DNA from: LLD-282 sp964395835
GTDB taxonomy: Bacteria > Pseudomonadota > Gammaproteobacteria > Berkiellales > Berkiellaceae
Length of the DNA: 64,000 nucleotides
Reading direction: 5' to 3'
Assembly: GCA_964395835.1 (NCBI GenBank)
Contig: CAYNBJ010000006.1
Span: 38,329 to 102,328 of the forward strand
Shown in pieces: positions 50,097-58,903 of the stretch (position 1 is the first letter of the stretch; the number at the start of each line of letters is the position of its first letter). Both the position numbers and the translations under genes were made by a program. The notes under the pieces are model-generated. The model did not search any database. It was not told where the DNA came from and saw nothing but the letters and a program-made list of their open reading frames with translations.

Positions 50097-51684
50097 GAGA
50101 AAAACGACTATACCCTTCTTGTATCAGGGAAAATGTATTATTGATAATCCAATATAACACAAGTCCTGATGGAAATGTGAGTGATAATACAGCAAAAATA
50201 TAAGGCATTGCACCAAGAACCAATGCCAGATCTGGATTAGGAATTTTTGCTGAAATTTTTTGCTGAGCAACACCAGTGAATAACAGCAAAACCGCAAGAA
50301 TATATGTCTGATCAGGCGCAGAGAGATCTGGGATCAAGGTAAAAAACGATGATTGTCTCAAAACAATCGATTCCATTAACAAGCTATAAAATCCAAATAA
50401 AACAGGGATTTGAATCAATGGATTCACGATTGTAGCAAAAAAGACTGAGAAATAATTAATCTTTTCTCGACGATGCAGTTCTAATAGCGCTTTGTTATAT
50501 GCCAAATCATCGGAAATTTCTTTGCGCAGTTTTTCTTGTTTAGGAGCCAAAGATTGAAGCTTTCTTAAAGTCCCTTGATGTGGCGCAGAGATTGCAAAAA
50601 TAGCGATACGAATCGCTAAGGTTAAACAAATAATTGACAAACCCCAATCACCTATAAAATCTTTAAACACCGTGAGCGCAGAAAGTAGAAAATTACAAAC
50701 AGGCCAAAAGAACCCAAAATCAATCACATAAGGCAGATGAGTCTCAACTTGCATCAACAAGTTTTTATCTTCAGGGCCGGAATAAAGCTCGGCTTTTAAG
50801 GTATAGAGCGTATTGGGTTCTAATAGCAGCAAATCAGAGACTGAGCCTGCAACATAGGTTTCTTTATTCGAGCCTGTATTTTGATAGTATCGAGAGTAAT
50901 AACTAGACAAGAAATCGTTTTTTTGAGCTGTTGCAAAATAACGCTGTGACATCGAGAACCACCCCTGCGCAGAACGCTCTGCAAAGGGTTTGGTTTTCTT
51001 GTACCCAGAAAATGGGTATTTACTATATTTTGTACTGTCCGTGTGAAATGATGCGCCCTGAAACATGCGAAAGCCCTTTTCTGTTCCGGAGATGAGCGCC
51101 GCATCCGTATTTCTTAATTCTGAGTAATAAGCCGCTTTAAAGCTTTCTGACGAATTTGAGTGAATTACAATCTCTTTTGTGAGCAAATATGCATTTTCTG
51201 AGTGATATAGGATTTCCAATATCACGCCTTGTGCGTAATGTTTCTGAATTTTTAAAGTATACTCATCAATGAGTTGAAAGGTTGTTTCTACTGGATCAGG
51301 TTTTGTGTGAGCCCCTGTATCATCTACAAATAGTAGCTGCTCTGCGAGGTATTGATTTCCAATCTCACCTTGGAAAAGCGTATTGATTTTTTCTGGACTA
51401 TCTTTCGCTATTGGATAATTTTTCAATTCGCACTGGACAAGATTACCTGTTTTGATATCAAAGTGCAGAGTGCTTTCTTGACGATCCCAAGTATATAAAG
51501 CGCTTTTTTCAATTTTTTGATCAATTGCAAAAGGAGCATCTATAGCATTCATGGGATCGGGGGAATATTGTGAAGAAAATGTTGTCAGACCCAAATAACC
51601 TAGTAGCATTTGCAAAAAAGAAATCACTACAAAAAAGAAAACAAATTGTTGTACAAATTCCCAGAAATTTCGTTTCGTACTCAT
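50074..51684 (-). CDS. yidC: membrane protein insertase YidC
   Basis: YidC inserts and folds inner-membrane proteins, alone or with Sec. The 536-residue protein has an N-terminal anchor ('QFVFFFVVISFLQMLLGYLGL'), a large periplasmic domain (about 45-340) and five C-terminal helices. The groove arginine lies in 'LSIICLTLAIRIAIFAISAPHQG' and is followed by the coiled coil 'KLQSLAPKQEKLRKEISDDLAYNKALLELHRREKINYF', typical of YidC. The end lacks a long basic tail. The first residues overlap nothing; rnpA lies 16 bases upstream. Confidence 0.96.
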   Translation of the reverse strand: MSTKRNFWEFVQQFVFFFVVISFLQMLLGYLGLTTFSSQYSPDPMNAIDAPFAIDQKIEKSALYTWDRQESTLHFDIKTGNLVQCELKNYPIAKDSPEKINTLFQGEIGNQYLAEQLLFVDDTGAHTKPDPVETTFQLIDEYTLKIQKHYAQGVILEILYHSENAYLLTKEIVIHSNSSESFKAAYYSELRNTDAALISGTEKGFRMFQGASFHTDSTKYSKYPFSGYKKTKPFAERSAQGWFSMSQRYFATAQKNDFLSSYYSRYYQNTGSNKETYVAGSVSDLLLLEPNTLYTLKAELYSGPEDKNLLMQVETHLPYVIDFGFFWPVCNFLLSALTVFKDFIGDWGLSIICLTLAIRIAIFAISAPHQGTLRKLQSLAPKQEKLRKEISDDLAYNKALLELHRREKINYFSVFFATIVNPLIQIPVLFGFYSLLMESIVLRQSSFFTLIPDLSAPDQTYILAVLLLFTGVAQQKISAKIPNPDLALVLGAMPYIFAVLSLTFPSGLVLYWIINNTFSLIQEGYSRFSHGISRSS

Positions 51685-51700
51685 AAATAAATTCCTTTTC

Positions 51701-51982
51701 TTATTTTGGTAAGTTATTCAGCAACATCGTTTTTGCTAATGACAGATGTAAAGCAACATCGTTTTTGGACATTTTTTGTATCGTTTTAACGTAAATTCGC
51801 AGATGGTTGATCTGACAAAAATGACGGAAAACTCGTTTGATTCTATTTCTCAAAACAGCGCTTTTTACATGTTTTTTTTTAATACTCATTAACAAAGCGG
51901 GGGCTTTGTTAAATGTGTTTTTTTTCATTTCAACACTCCCTGTTGAGAGCATGTGCGGGAGTGTTTGTTGATTTGGTTTCAC
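51701..51982 (-). CDS. rnpA: ribonuclease P protein component, shortened
   Basis: RnpA helps the RNase P RNA mature tRNA 5' ends. The RNR motif region 'MSIKKKHVKSAVLRNRIKRVFRHF' (about 32-55) is clear, but the protein has only 93 residues against about 119 in E. coli, and the N-terminal strands before the motif are poorly conserved. The GTG start at 51982 has no ribosome binding site. An ATG at 51928, with GGGAG upstream, would give 75 residues. A nine-bp hairpin (51932-51965) lies between the two starts. It is the third gene of rpmH-rnpA-yidC. Reduced but probably working. Confidence 0.85.
   Translation of the reverse strand: MKPNQQTLPHMLSTGSVEMKKNTFNKAPALLMSIKKKHVKSAVLRNRIKRVFRHFCQINHLRIYVKTIQKMSKNDVALHLSLAKTMLLNNLPK
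51932..51965 (-). promoter_or_regulatory. hairpin over the rnpA translation start region
   Basis: AACACTCCC at 51932-51940 pairs perfectly with GGGAGTGTT at 51957-51965 around a 16-base loop. On the minus strand, the downstream arm of the stem carries the GGGAG that would serve ATG 51928, so folding of the mRNA would hide that site. The hairpin might set the level of rnpA relative to rpmH, or it may be coding sequence if translation begins at GTG 51982. Confidence 0.45.
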
Positions 51983-51994
51983 AAAAAGTGTTGT

Positions 51995-52147
51995 TTATGA
52001 ATGCTTATCACTGGCTGTTAGATTAACTCGGCCTTTTCTACGACGTGCGCTGAGGATCGCTCTTCCGTCTTTGGTTTTCATGCGTGCTCTGAAGCCTTGT
52101 TTTTTCAGTTTTCTTAGAATGGTAATTCTTGCTGTTGTAACGCTCAT
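51995..52147 (-). CDS. rpmH: large ribosomal subunit protein bL34
   Basis: This 50-residue gene is easily missed for its size. Read on the minus strand from ATG 52147, the protein starts MSVTTARITILRKLKKQ, then has 'GFRARMKTKDGRAILSARRR' and 'KGRVNLTASDKHS'. The GFRARM-x-T-x-x-GR-x-(I/V)L-x-x-RR-x-KGR pattern is bL34. The N-terminus is unlike the usual 'MKRTFQPS'. It lies 12 bases before the rnpA GTG, the nearly universal rpmH-rnpA pair, and is the first gene left of oriC. AGGA lies about 11 bases before the start. Confidence 0.93.
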   Translation of the reverse strand: MSVTTARITILRKLKKQGFRARMKTKDGRAILSARRRKGRVNLTASDKHS

Positions 52148-52360
52148 TTTCTCAATTCCTACGATAGTATTGCAATTTCAATAGTTTCGATTTTCGTAAC
52201 AATTTTCATTGATAAACTTTGTGACAGCCAATCAGAACTATAATTTTTGTAAATTTTTCAGAAAGTATATCATAATTTTTTTCTAAAAACAGTCCCTAGA
52301 ATGGGGAGTGTTTATGAGTTTTGTATTGTGCTAGGGTTTTTCTGTTCAAAATTTGATCAT

Positions 52361-52620
52361 CTAATAACAATATATAATATTAATATAATATATATTCTTT
52401 AGAACAGATCTGTTCTCTGTAGATATAACAAATTAAATTGAGATATTGATATCATATGAAAATATATTCTATGCGGTTTTTTTCTTTTTCGTTTTGATCT
52501 TTTCCCTTTTTATTCATCAAGTTATCCTGTGGATAAATCTGTGGATAACTTTTTTCTCCGAAAAACTTAAACAAGAAAAAAAAGTTATCCACAAGATATC
52601 CACAAACTTATCCACAGGGT
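52361..52620. other. origin of replication oriC
   Basis: The gap between rpmH and dnaA (52148-52724) holds the origin. Four perfect DnaA boxes are present: TGTGGATAA at 52528-52536 and 52540-52548, TTATCCACA at 52585-52593 and 52608-52616, plus one-mismatch boxes at 52522-52530 and 52596-52604. The two pairs face each other. To their left is a very A+T-rich unwinding region (about 52361-52402) and a 16-bp palindrome AGAACAGATCTGTTCT (52402-52417). GATCTGTTCTCTG (52408-52420) resembles the E. coli 13-mer. 52148-52360 probably holds the rpmH promoter; I see nothing else in it. Confidence 0.9.
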
Positions 52621-52724
52621 GCTTTTAGTTTTGTTGAAAATGTACTATCCTGTGTTCTGTGATTTTGAGTCATTTTGTTGCTTGAAGGTGTATTCATGTT
52701 TTTCATGAAGTGTATGGTGCTTGT

Positions 52725-54077
52725 ATGACGGCTGTGTTTCGCAATCATATTTCTCTTTGGAATTCGTGCCTGGATTCGCTCCAAGAGGTCTTGACCTCAG
52801 AGGCATTTTCAATGTGGGTTTGCCCTTTGCAGGTTAAGATTACCTCAGATATTTTGCTCATTGGTGCGCCAAATAGGATTGTATTTGATGAGGTCAAAGA
52901 AAAATGCCTTGCTTTGATAGAGGAGTTTTTTGAAGAAAATTCTTTTTATGGAATTCGTTGTGTACGTTTATACGTTCTTGGTGAAATTACTGTTCAGTAT
53001 GCTCCGATCGCTCCTATTGCGAATGTTGCTGCAGTTAAGAGCGGCCATGCTCCGTTGGCTGGAGATTTGCAACCAGATTTCACTTTTGGGAATTTTATTA
53101 TAGGTAAATCCAATCAGTTGGCCGAAGCTGCAGCAGAGCAGGTCGCGTTAGCACCCGGAAAAACTTATAATCCTTTATTTTTGTACGGTAGTGTAGGGCT
53201 GGGAAAAACGCATCTCTTGCATGCAATTGGAAATCGTATCAAAGAAAATCAACCGCAGCTGAATGTGCGCTATTTTCAAGCTGAGCGATTTGTGAGTGAT
53301 TTAATCAAGGCTATACAGCAAAACACATTGGAAGATTTGAAGAGTATTTATCGTAAGATTGATGTATTGATGATTGATGATATTCAGTTTTTTGCAGGAA
53401 AAGAGAGAACCCAAGAAGAATTTTTTCATACATTTAACACTCTGATTGATTCTAGGCAGCAAGTGATTTTGACCAGCGATCGCTTTCCAAAAGATCTCGG
53501 TGGGATTGCAGAGCGTCTGAAGTCACGATTTGGTTCTGGATTAACGGTTGCGGTCGATCCTCCTGACTTGGAGACTCGTGTCGCGATTCTTGTTCAGAAA
53601 TCTCACAATATGGGTCAGGTGCTGAGTCACACAGAGGCTTTTTTTATAGCGCAGCATGTGCGTACAAATATTCGCGAGCTTGAAGGGGCCTTTAAAAAAG
53701 TTCTGGCTTATAGTCGATTTAAATCCCAGCCTATTTCGTTAGATTTAATTCAAGAGGCACTGAAAGATGTTATTGCATCGCACCAGCAATCCACGAGTGT
53801 TTCGAATATTATGGATAAGGTTGCTCAGCGTTATGGGGTTTCTGTAAAAGATTTAGTCGGAGATGCTCGTTTTAAAAAATTTACTGGTCCTCGGCAAGTG
53901 GCTATGGCACTATGTAAGGAGTTAACCAAGATGTCTTTTCCGGAGATTGCAAAGTCTTTTGGGGGGCGCGATCATACAACTGTGATACATGCCTGTAAAA
54001 AAGTAGGCTCTCAGTTGAAGGTAGACTCTGATTTGTCAAAAGATTATCAAGAGTTAATTAAAAATTTATGTCACTAG
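52725..54077 (+). CDS. dnaA: chromosomal replication initiator DnaA
   Basis: DnaA binds the boxes just upstream and opens oriC. The 450-residue protein has domain I ('LWNSCLDSLQEVLTSEAFSMWVCPLQ'), a short linker, the AAA+ domain with Walker A 'GSVGLGKTHLLHAIG' and 'DVLMIDDIQFFAGKERTQEEFFHTFN', and domain IV 'GGRDHTTVIHACKKV', the DNA-binding signature. I use ATG 52725; a GTG at 52710 would add five residues. The AAA+ and DNA-binding parts are intact and should recognise the standard TTATCCACA boxes seen here. Confidence 0.97.
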   Translation: MTAVFRNHISLWNSCLDSLQEVLTSEAFSMWVCPLQVKITSDILLIGAPNRIVFDEVKEKCLALIEEFFEENSFYGIRCVRLYVLGEITVQYAPIAPIANVAAVKSGHAPLAGDLQPDFTFGNFIIGKSNQLAEAAAEQVALAPGKTYNPLFLYGSVGLGKTHLLHAIGNRIKENQPQLNVRYFQAERFVSDLIKAIQQNTLEDLKSIYRKIDVLMIDDIQFFAGKERTQEEFFHTFNTLIDSRQQVILTSDRFPKDLGGIAERLKSRFGSGLTVAVDPPDLETRVAILVQKSHNMGQVLSHTEAFFIAQHVRTNIRELEGAFKKVLAYSRFKSQPISLDLIQEALKDVIASHQQSTSVSNIMDKVAQRYGVSVKDLVGDARFKKFTGPRQVAMALCKELTKMSFPEIAKSFGGRDHTTVIHACKKVGSQLKVDSDLSKDYQELIKNLCH

Positions 54078-54093
54078 TGCTAGAGAAATAAAA

Positions 54094-55215
54094 ATGGTTA
54101 TTCTGTTCGAAAAGAAGATTTTAATTGATGGTCTATCTAAGGTGATGGGTGCGATTGATAAAAAGCAGATTAATCCTATGCTGCAGTCTTGCTTTGTGCA
54201 GGTTGAATCAGGTAAGGCTGTTTTTATTGCGACGGATTTAGAGGTTGCAATTGAGGTTCGCAAAATTTTTGATGTACCAGTGTCAGAGAAAAAAGTTTTT
54301 CTTTTGCCTGCTCGGACTGTCTTGGATTTTTGCAAAGCTCTCCATCACGCGCAAATGATAGAGATGCATTTTGAAAAGAATCGCATCCAGATGTGTACAC
54401 AATTTTCCTCTCTTTCTGTGGCATCAATGCCTGCTGATGATTTTCCCTTGTTCGATAAAAATGCCATGGTATTGGGTTCTTTTCAGATTTCAAAAAAATT
54501 GTTTAAAGATTTGTTGGAAAAAACACAATACGCTATGGCATTGGCTGATGTTCGATATTATCTCAATGGCCTCTTTCTGCAAATTCTTCCAGATGAGGTG
54601 ATTGCTGTTGGGACGGATGGGCATAGACTGGCTCTTGCTCGTAAGCCTGTGCAAGAAAACAGCTTTGGTGCTGAGTTTGCTTCTCGACATTGGATTCTTC
54701 CTCGTCGAGCAGTTTTGGAGCTGCAGCGCTTATTTGAAATCGATCATGAGAATCTCACAATTTCTTTGACAAAGGATACACTTTTTGTTTCTGCGCAGGA
54801 TACGATAGCGTCTTTCAAGCTTATCGAGGGGAAGTATCCTGATTATCGACGTGTAATTCCTAAAAAGCAGCCTTACCGTGTTCGCTTGGCTAAGGAAATT
54901 TTTAAAGAGGCCTTGCTGACCGTTGCCCCTGTTCTGTCGTCGCGTGATAAGGCCGTGACATTCTTTCTTGGGGAAAAGGATATTAAAATTAAAGCTATCA
55001 GTGCTGAAAATAATGAAGTGATCAGCGTTGTGTCTCTTCTCGAAGGATCTCTGAGTGCGGAAATTAAAATTTCTTTTAACTTGAACTATATTCTTGATTT
55101 TGTTAATCACGTGAAAGGAGATGAGCTCGCTTTCTCTTTTCAGGATTCAAACAGTGGGGTTGTTCTTTCTTGTTCGCAGGAAGAGCAGTATGTTGTTATG
55201 CCCTTGATTTTATAA
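54094..55215 (+). CDS. dnaN: DNA polymerase III beta clamp
   Basis: The sliding clamp holds DNA polymerases on DNA. The 373-residue protein contains three clamp domains, with 'LLPARTVLDFCKAL', 'YYLNGLFLQILPDEVIAVGTDGHRLALA' (about 151-178, the conserved TDGHRLA), 'KGDELAFSF' and the end 'QYVVMPLIL' matching the 'VVMPMRL' C-terminus that forms the partner-binding cleft. It starts 17 bases after dnaA and ends 11 bases before gyrB, with no recF between. Confidence 0.97.
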   Translation: MVILFEKKILIDGLSKVMGAIDKKQINPMLQSCFVQVESGKAVFIATDLEVAIEVRKIFDVPVSEKKVFLLPARTVLDFCKALHHAQMIEMHFEKNRIQMCTQFSSLSVASMPADDFPLFDKNAMVLGSFQISKKLFKDLLEKTQYAMALADVRYYLNGLFLQILPDEVIAVGTDGHRLALARKPVQENSFGAEFASRHWILPRRAVLELQRLFEIDHENLTISLTKDTLFVSAQDTIASFKLIEGKYPDYRRVIPKKQPYRVRLAKEIFKEALLTVAPVLSSRDKAVTFFLGEKDIKIKAISAENNEVISVVSLLEGSLSAEIKISFNLNYILDFVNHVKGDELAFSFQDSNSGVVLSCSQEEQYVVMPLIL

Positions 55216-55225
55216 GGATTTTTCT

Positions 55226-57520
55226 GTGTCTTTAAATATTTCTGATTCGACCTCTCCATCTCCACAGGCCTATGATTCTTCTAGCATTCGGGTGCTAAAG
55301 GGTCTTGATGCGGTTAAAAAAAGACCTGGTATGTATATTGGCGATACACATGATGGGTCTGGTTTGCATCATATGCTTTTTGAAGTTGTCGATAACTCTG
55401 TAGATGAGGCATTGGCTGGATATTGTAAGGACATTTTTGTCACTCTGCATGAAGACGGATCTGTGAGTGTACGAGATAATGGTCGAGGCATACCTGTCGA
55501 TGAGCATAAGGAGGAAGGCCGATCCGCAGCGGAGGTCATCATGACTGTGTTGCATGCGGGTGGAAAATTTGACGATAATGCTTATAAGGTCTCTGGAGGC
55601 TTACATGGTGTAGGTGTTTCCGTTGTGAACGCCCTCAGTTCCTTGCTGCTTTTGGAGATTCATCGTGATGGATATGCTTGGTATCAAGAATATCGGGATG
55701 GCGATCCTGTTTTTCCACTGCGAAAAGGTGAGCCTTCACTGGCAAGTGGGACTCAAATTCGATTTTATCCTTCCATTAATATTTTTTCTTCAATTGATTT
55801 TACTCCTGCGATTATTGAAAAACGTTTGCGAGAGTTATCGTTTTTAAATCCCGGTATCTTTATAAGCTTTCAAAACCTTCGAGATGGGGCGGAAGCAAAT
55901 CTTATTTCTTTTCAACCAGATAGTGGTTTGGTTGGTTTTGTGGGATATCTTTCACAAGCCAAGGCATCTTTGTGTAAAAAAATTATTTCTACTCAATACA
56001 AGGAAGGAAATGTTCAGGTTGATTTAGCTTTCCAGTGGTGTGACAGTTACAATGAGACCTTATTAGCATTTACGAATAATATTCCTCAAAAAGAGGGTGG
56101 AAACCATGTGTCGGGTTTTAAAAGTGGACTGACACGTACAATGAATCAGTTTTTTATTGAAAGCGGATTAAGCAAAAAAACCAAAACTGAACCAAGCGGT
56201 GAGGATATTCGAGAAGGCTTGGTTGCGGTGATTTCTATTAAAATGGGAGACCCTCAATTTTCTTCACAAACAAAAGAGCGATTGGTTTCTGATGTAAAGC
56301 GTTTTGTGGATAGTGCTGTTACAAAAGCTCTTTCTGAATTTATTTTGGAGCATCCTCAAGACGCGCGCTTGATTAGTGATAAAATTGTGGATGCTGCGCG
56401 TGCTCGAGAGGCAGCACGACGCGCCAGAGAGATGAGCCGCAAAAAAAACGCCTTAGAAATTTCCTCTCTTCCGGGGAAATTGGCTGATTGTCAGTATAGC
56501 GATCCAGCTTTATGTGAAATTTTTATTGTTGAGGGAGACTCTGCAGGTGGTGCTGCCAAGCAGTGCAGAGATCGTCGCTTTCAGGCCATTTTACCCTTGC
56601 GTGGAAAGATCTTGAATGTCGAGCGTGCACGTTTTGATCGAGTGATTGGCTCTGAGCAGGTGGGCACTTTGATTATGGCTCTAGGTTGCGGTATTGGTGA
56701 AGGTGATTTTGATGTGCAAAAATTGCGATATCATAAGATTATCCTCATGACTGATGCGGATGTGGATGGTGCGCATATTCGAACCCTTCTGTTGACCTTT
56801 CTGTATAGACATATGCCACAGCTTATTGAAGCAGGTTATGTCTATGTGGCTCAGCCTCCCTTGTACAAAATTCGATATCATGGTCAAGATTTGTATTTAA
56901 AGGGTGAGGAAGATTTGCTTGAGAAGATTCTTGCAATTATTGCATCGATGAAAATTACTTTTCCTCAAACAGAGCGGAGCCTTGATAATTTAGAATTTGT
57001 GAAGCTTTTTCAAGCTTATGAAAGATTGCTCTTTCAGTGGGTGCACGCGTGTCCTTTGCAGGAAATTTTAAAACAAGCACAAGATGGTACTGAGCATCAG
57101 TGGAATCAAAATTTTCTAGAATGCTCTTTTCATGGAGAGCCTGTTTCTTTGCAATTTAATGCTGAGCAAAAAGAATCTCTTGTGCAGATTTTTAAATTCC
57201 TACAATTGTGCTCTTACGGAGGTCTTTTGCAATTTAAAAATCAAAAAGAGTTTAGTCCGGATTTAGTGACGCTTTTGACAACAGCTAAAGAGTGGGCAAA
57301 AGTTGAGCTCAAAATTCAAAGGTTTAAGGGTCTAGGTGAAATGAATGCAGCACAACTTTGGGATACGACTATGGATCCGAAAAATCGAATCTTAAAACAA
57401 ATTCGCATTCATGATGCAATAGAGTCTGATAAGCTTTTTTCTATTTTAATGGGTGACGAGGTTGAGCCTAGACGTTTGTTTATTGAAACTAATGCTTTAA
57501 ATGCAACCTTGGATTACTAG
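55226..57520 (+). CDS. gyrB: DNA gyrase subunit B
   Basis: GyrB is the ATPase subunit of gyrase, which adds negative supercoils. The 764-residue protein starts at GTG and shows 'GLDAVKKRPGMYIGDTHDGSGLHHMLFEVVDNSVDEALAGY' (about 26-66), 'GRGIPVDEHKEEGRSAAEVIMTVLHAGGKF', Toprim 'IVEGDSAGGAAKQCRDR' and 'MTDADVDGAHIRTLLLTF'. A gammaproteobacterial-type insert (about 570-690) is present but about 40 residues shorter than in E. coli (804). It follows dnaN by ten bases and has a hairpin after it. Confidence 0.97.
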   Translation: MSLNISDSTSPSPQAYDSSSIRVLKGLDAVKKRPGMYIGDTHDGSGLHHMLFEVVDNSVDEALAGYCKDIFVTLHEDGSVSVRDNGRGIPVDEHKEEGRSAAEVIMTVLHAGGKFDDNAYKVSGGLHGVGVSVVNALSSLLLLEIHRDGYAWYQEYRDGDPVFPLRKGEPSLASGTQIRFYPSINIFSSIDFTPAIIEKRLRELSFLNPGIFISFQNLRDGAEANLISFQPDSGLVGFVGYLSQAKASLCKKIISTQYKEGNVQVDLAFQWCDSYNETLLAFTNNIPQKEGGNHVSGFKSGLTRTMNQFFIESGLSKKTKTEPSGEDIREGLVAVISIKMGDPQFSSQTKERLVSDVKRFVDSAVTKALSEFILEHPQDARLISDKIVDAARAREAARRAREMSRKKNALEISSLPGKLADCQYSDPALCEIFIVEGDSAGGAAKQCRDRRFQAILPLRGKILNVERARFDRVIGSEQVGTLIMALGCGIGEGDFDVQKLRYHKIILMTDADVDGAHIRTLLLTFLYRHMPQLIEAGYVYVAQPPLYKIRYHGQDLYLKGEEDLLEKILAIIASMKITFPQTERSLDNLEFVKLFQAYERLLFQWVHACPLQEILKQAQDGTEHQWNQNFLECSFHGEPVSLQFNAEQKESLVQIFKFLQLCSYGGLLQFKNQKEFSPDLVTLLTTAKEWAKVELKIQRFKGLGEMNAAQLWDTTMDPKNRILKQIRIHDAIESDKLFSILMGDEVEPRRLFIETNALNATLDY

Positions 57521-57527
57521 AAAATGA

Positions 57528-57562
57528 GCATCTATTATTCTCTATGAGAGTTTAATAGATGC
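57528..57562. terminator. hairpin between convergent gyrB and rsmB
   Basis: GCATCTATTA at 57528-57537 and TAATAGATGC at 57553-57562 form a perfect ten-bp stem; the loop contains a further CTCT/AGAG pair (57540-57550). It lies seven bases after the gyrB stop and 27 bases past the rsmB stop on the other strand, the position of a two-way terminator. T runs are weak on both sides, so efficiency is uncertain. Confidence 0.55.
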
Positions 57563-57589
57563 CTGACATCCTCATCAAGAATAGTCTTT

Positions 57590-58903
57590 TTAGTGACTTT
57601 TTTCTAAAAAGCAAAAATAAAAACCGTCATATTCTTCTGACGGGAGGCAGCACCAACCATATTGTTCTTTTTTCCACTGAGAGCTCGGCTGATGTGCTGG
57701 TTGAAGAGAGATCTCGTGAAATTGTGGATTTTCTTGTAAAAAGAGAGCGATGACTTCACTGTTTTCTTGATTAAGGATAGAGCAAGTGCTGTATGCCAAA
57801 ATACCGTTTTTGGTGAGATGTTTCGCTGTATTGTTTAAAATTTGCAATTGTTTTTTTTGCAGCAAGTTGAGATCAATACAGTTGCGCCATAAAATATCTG
57901 GATGTTTGCGGATGACCCCGCTGCCACTACAAGGTGCGTCGACAAGCACGCAATGAGCAGGCTGTTGTGCTTTTTCATAAGCTGTCGTCCAGTCATGAGT
58001 CTGAATTGAATAAATGATTTTTTGAAACGGGAGAGTTTTTTCTATATTTCTCGCGTATTCAGCTGCTCTTTGAGGGTCAATGTCAAAAGCATCAATGTGT
58101 ATTTTTGCTTTTCGATAGGTGTTTTTGATCAGAGCAAGACTTTTTCCTCCAGGGGCCGCACAGGTGTCGAGAATTCTAATCTGAGAAGATAAATCCATTT
58201 TTTCTAATAGCACATTGCACAAAACGTGCATATATTCTTGACTCGCGATGTTTTGAAAAAAGGCCTCCCCTTGTTCCTGAAGGGATCGCCAAAAAGCACT
58301 GTTTTTTTTAAGATAGTATGCATCCAAGTGAGGATGATGGATGCTATCAGTGCTTATAGGGCTTTCAATTTTTGTTTGATTCCATGGCATGATGCTCAGC
58401 CATAAAGGAGGGTGTTCATAAAAGCATAGGAGAGACGTGCTTCCTATTGTGTTGAGAACCTCTTTAAAAAAGGGATTGTTTTTTTTTGCAATCGGGACGA
58501 GGATCTTGAAGAATTCTTCCGAGTGTTCTGGTGCTTGGAAACAGATTGCCTCAAAAGGCTTAGCGATCCATAATTGAGAGATTTGTTTGAGCCCGTCTTT
58601 TAAATCACTTAAGAGTGCATTCATCGGGCGCTTTTGAAAAATTTTTTCTTCCAATGCGATTGCTAAAAATATCACAGCAAGATGAGTTGATTTTTTATTC
58701 CATTTCGGAAAATGTGCCTCTATATACCAGATTAAGCAGGAGAGATGCCGAAGAGTAAAATATCTGAGTCGTTTCCCACTTTCCGAGAGATTCATTTTCG
58801 CTGCTTCTTGTTCTCGGATATGAAGGCCTGCAACCGATTGATATTCAAAGAAATCTTTTTTCAAAGATTGAGCAATAAGAAATTTTTCTTTTTTTCCTAA
58901 CAT
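57590..58903 (-). CDS. rsmB: 16S rRNA (cytosine-967-C5-)-methyltransferase RsmB
   Basis: RsmB methylates C967 of 16S rRNA. The 437-residue protein has an N-terminal NusB-like helical domain (about 10-150) and a Rossmann methyltransferase domain. SAM-binding 'ILDTCAAPGGKSLAL', the two catalytic cysteines in 'LVDAPCSGSGVIRKHPDILW' (motif IV) and 'LAYSTCSILNQENSEVI' (motif VI) are all clear. It directly follows fmt (no gap beyond the stop codon), as in E. coli def-fmt-rsmB. Length is close to E. coli (429). Confidence 0.95.
   Translation of the reverse strand: MLGKKEKFLIAQSLKKDFFEYQSVAGLHIREQEAAKMNLSESGKRLRYFTLRHLSCLIWYIEAHFPKWNKKSTHLAVIFLAIALEEKIFQKRPMNALLSDLKDGLKQISQLWIAKPFEAICFQAPEHSEEFFKILVPIAKKNNPFFKEVLNTIGSTSLLCFYEHPPLWLSIMPWNQTKIESPISTDSIHHPHLDAYYLKKNSAFWRSLQEQGEAFFQNIASQEYMHVLCNVLLEKMDLSSQIRILDTCAAPGGKSLALIKNTYRKAKIHIDAFDIDPQRAAEYARNIEKTLPFQKIIYSIQTHDWTTAYEKAQQPAHCVLVDAPCSGSGVIRKHPDILWRNCIDLNLLQKKQLQILNNTAKHLTKNGILAYSTCSILNQENSEVIALFLQENPQFHEISLQPAHQPSSQWKKEQYGWCCLPSEEYDGFYFCFLEKSH

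Noticed and set aside
51928..52000. Missing RnpA N-terminus as a frameshift
   Set aside because: Only 12 bases separate the rnpA frame from the rpmH stop, so no hidden N-terminal sequence can exist in another frame.
52294..52336. CCCTAG/CTAGGG pair followed by TTTTT as a terminator
   Set aside because: The loop is 31 bases and the stem only six; it lies in the origin gap with no gene ending there on the plus strand.
55105..55125. CACGTG with partial parS similarity inside dnaN
   Set aside because: Only about 11 of 16 bases match parS, and the sequence is coding in a conserved gene.
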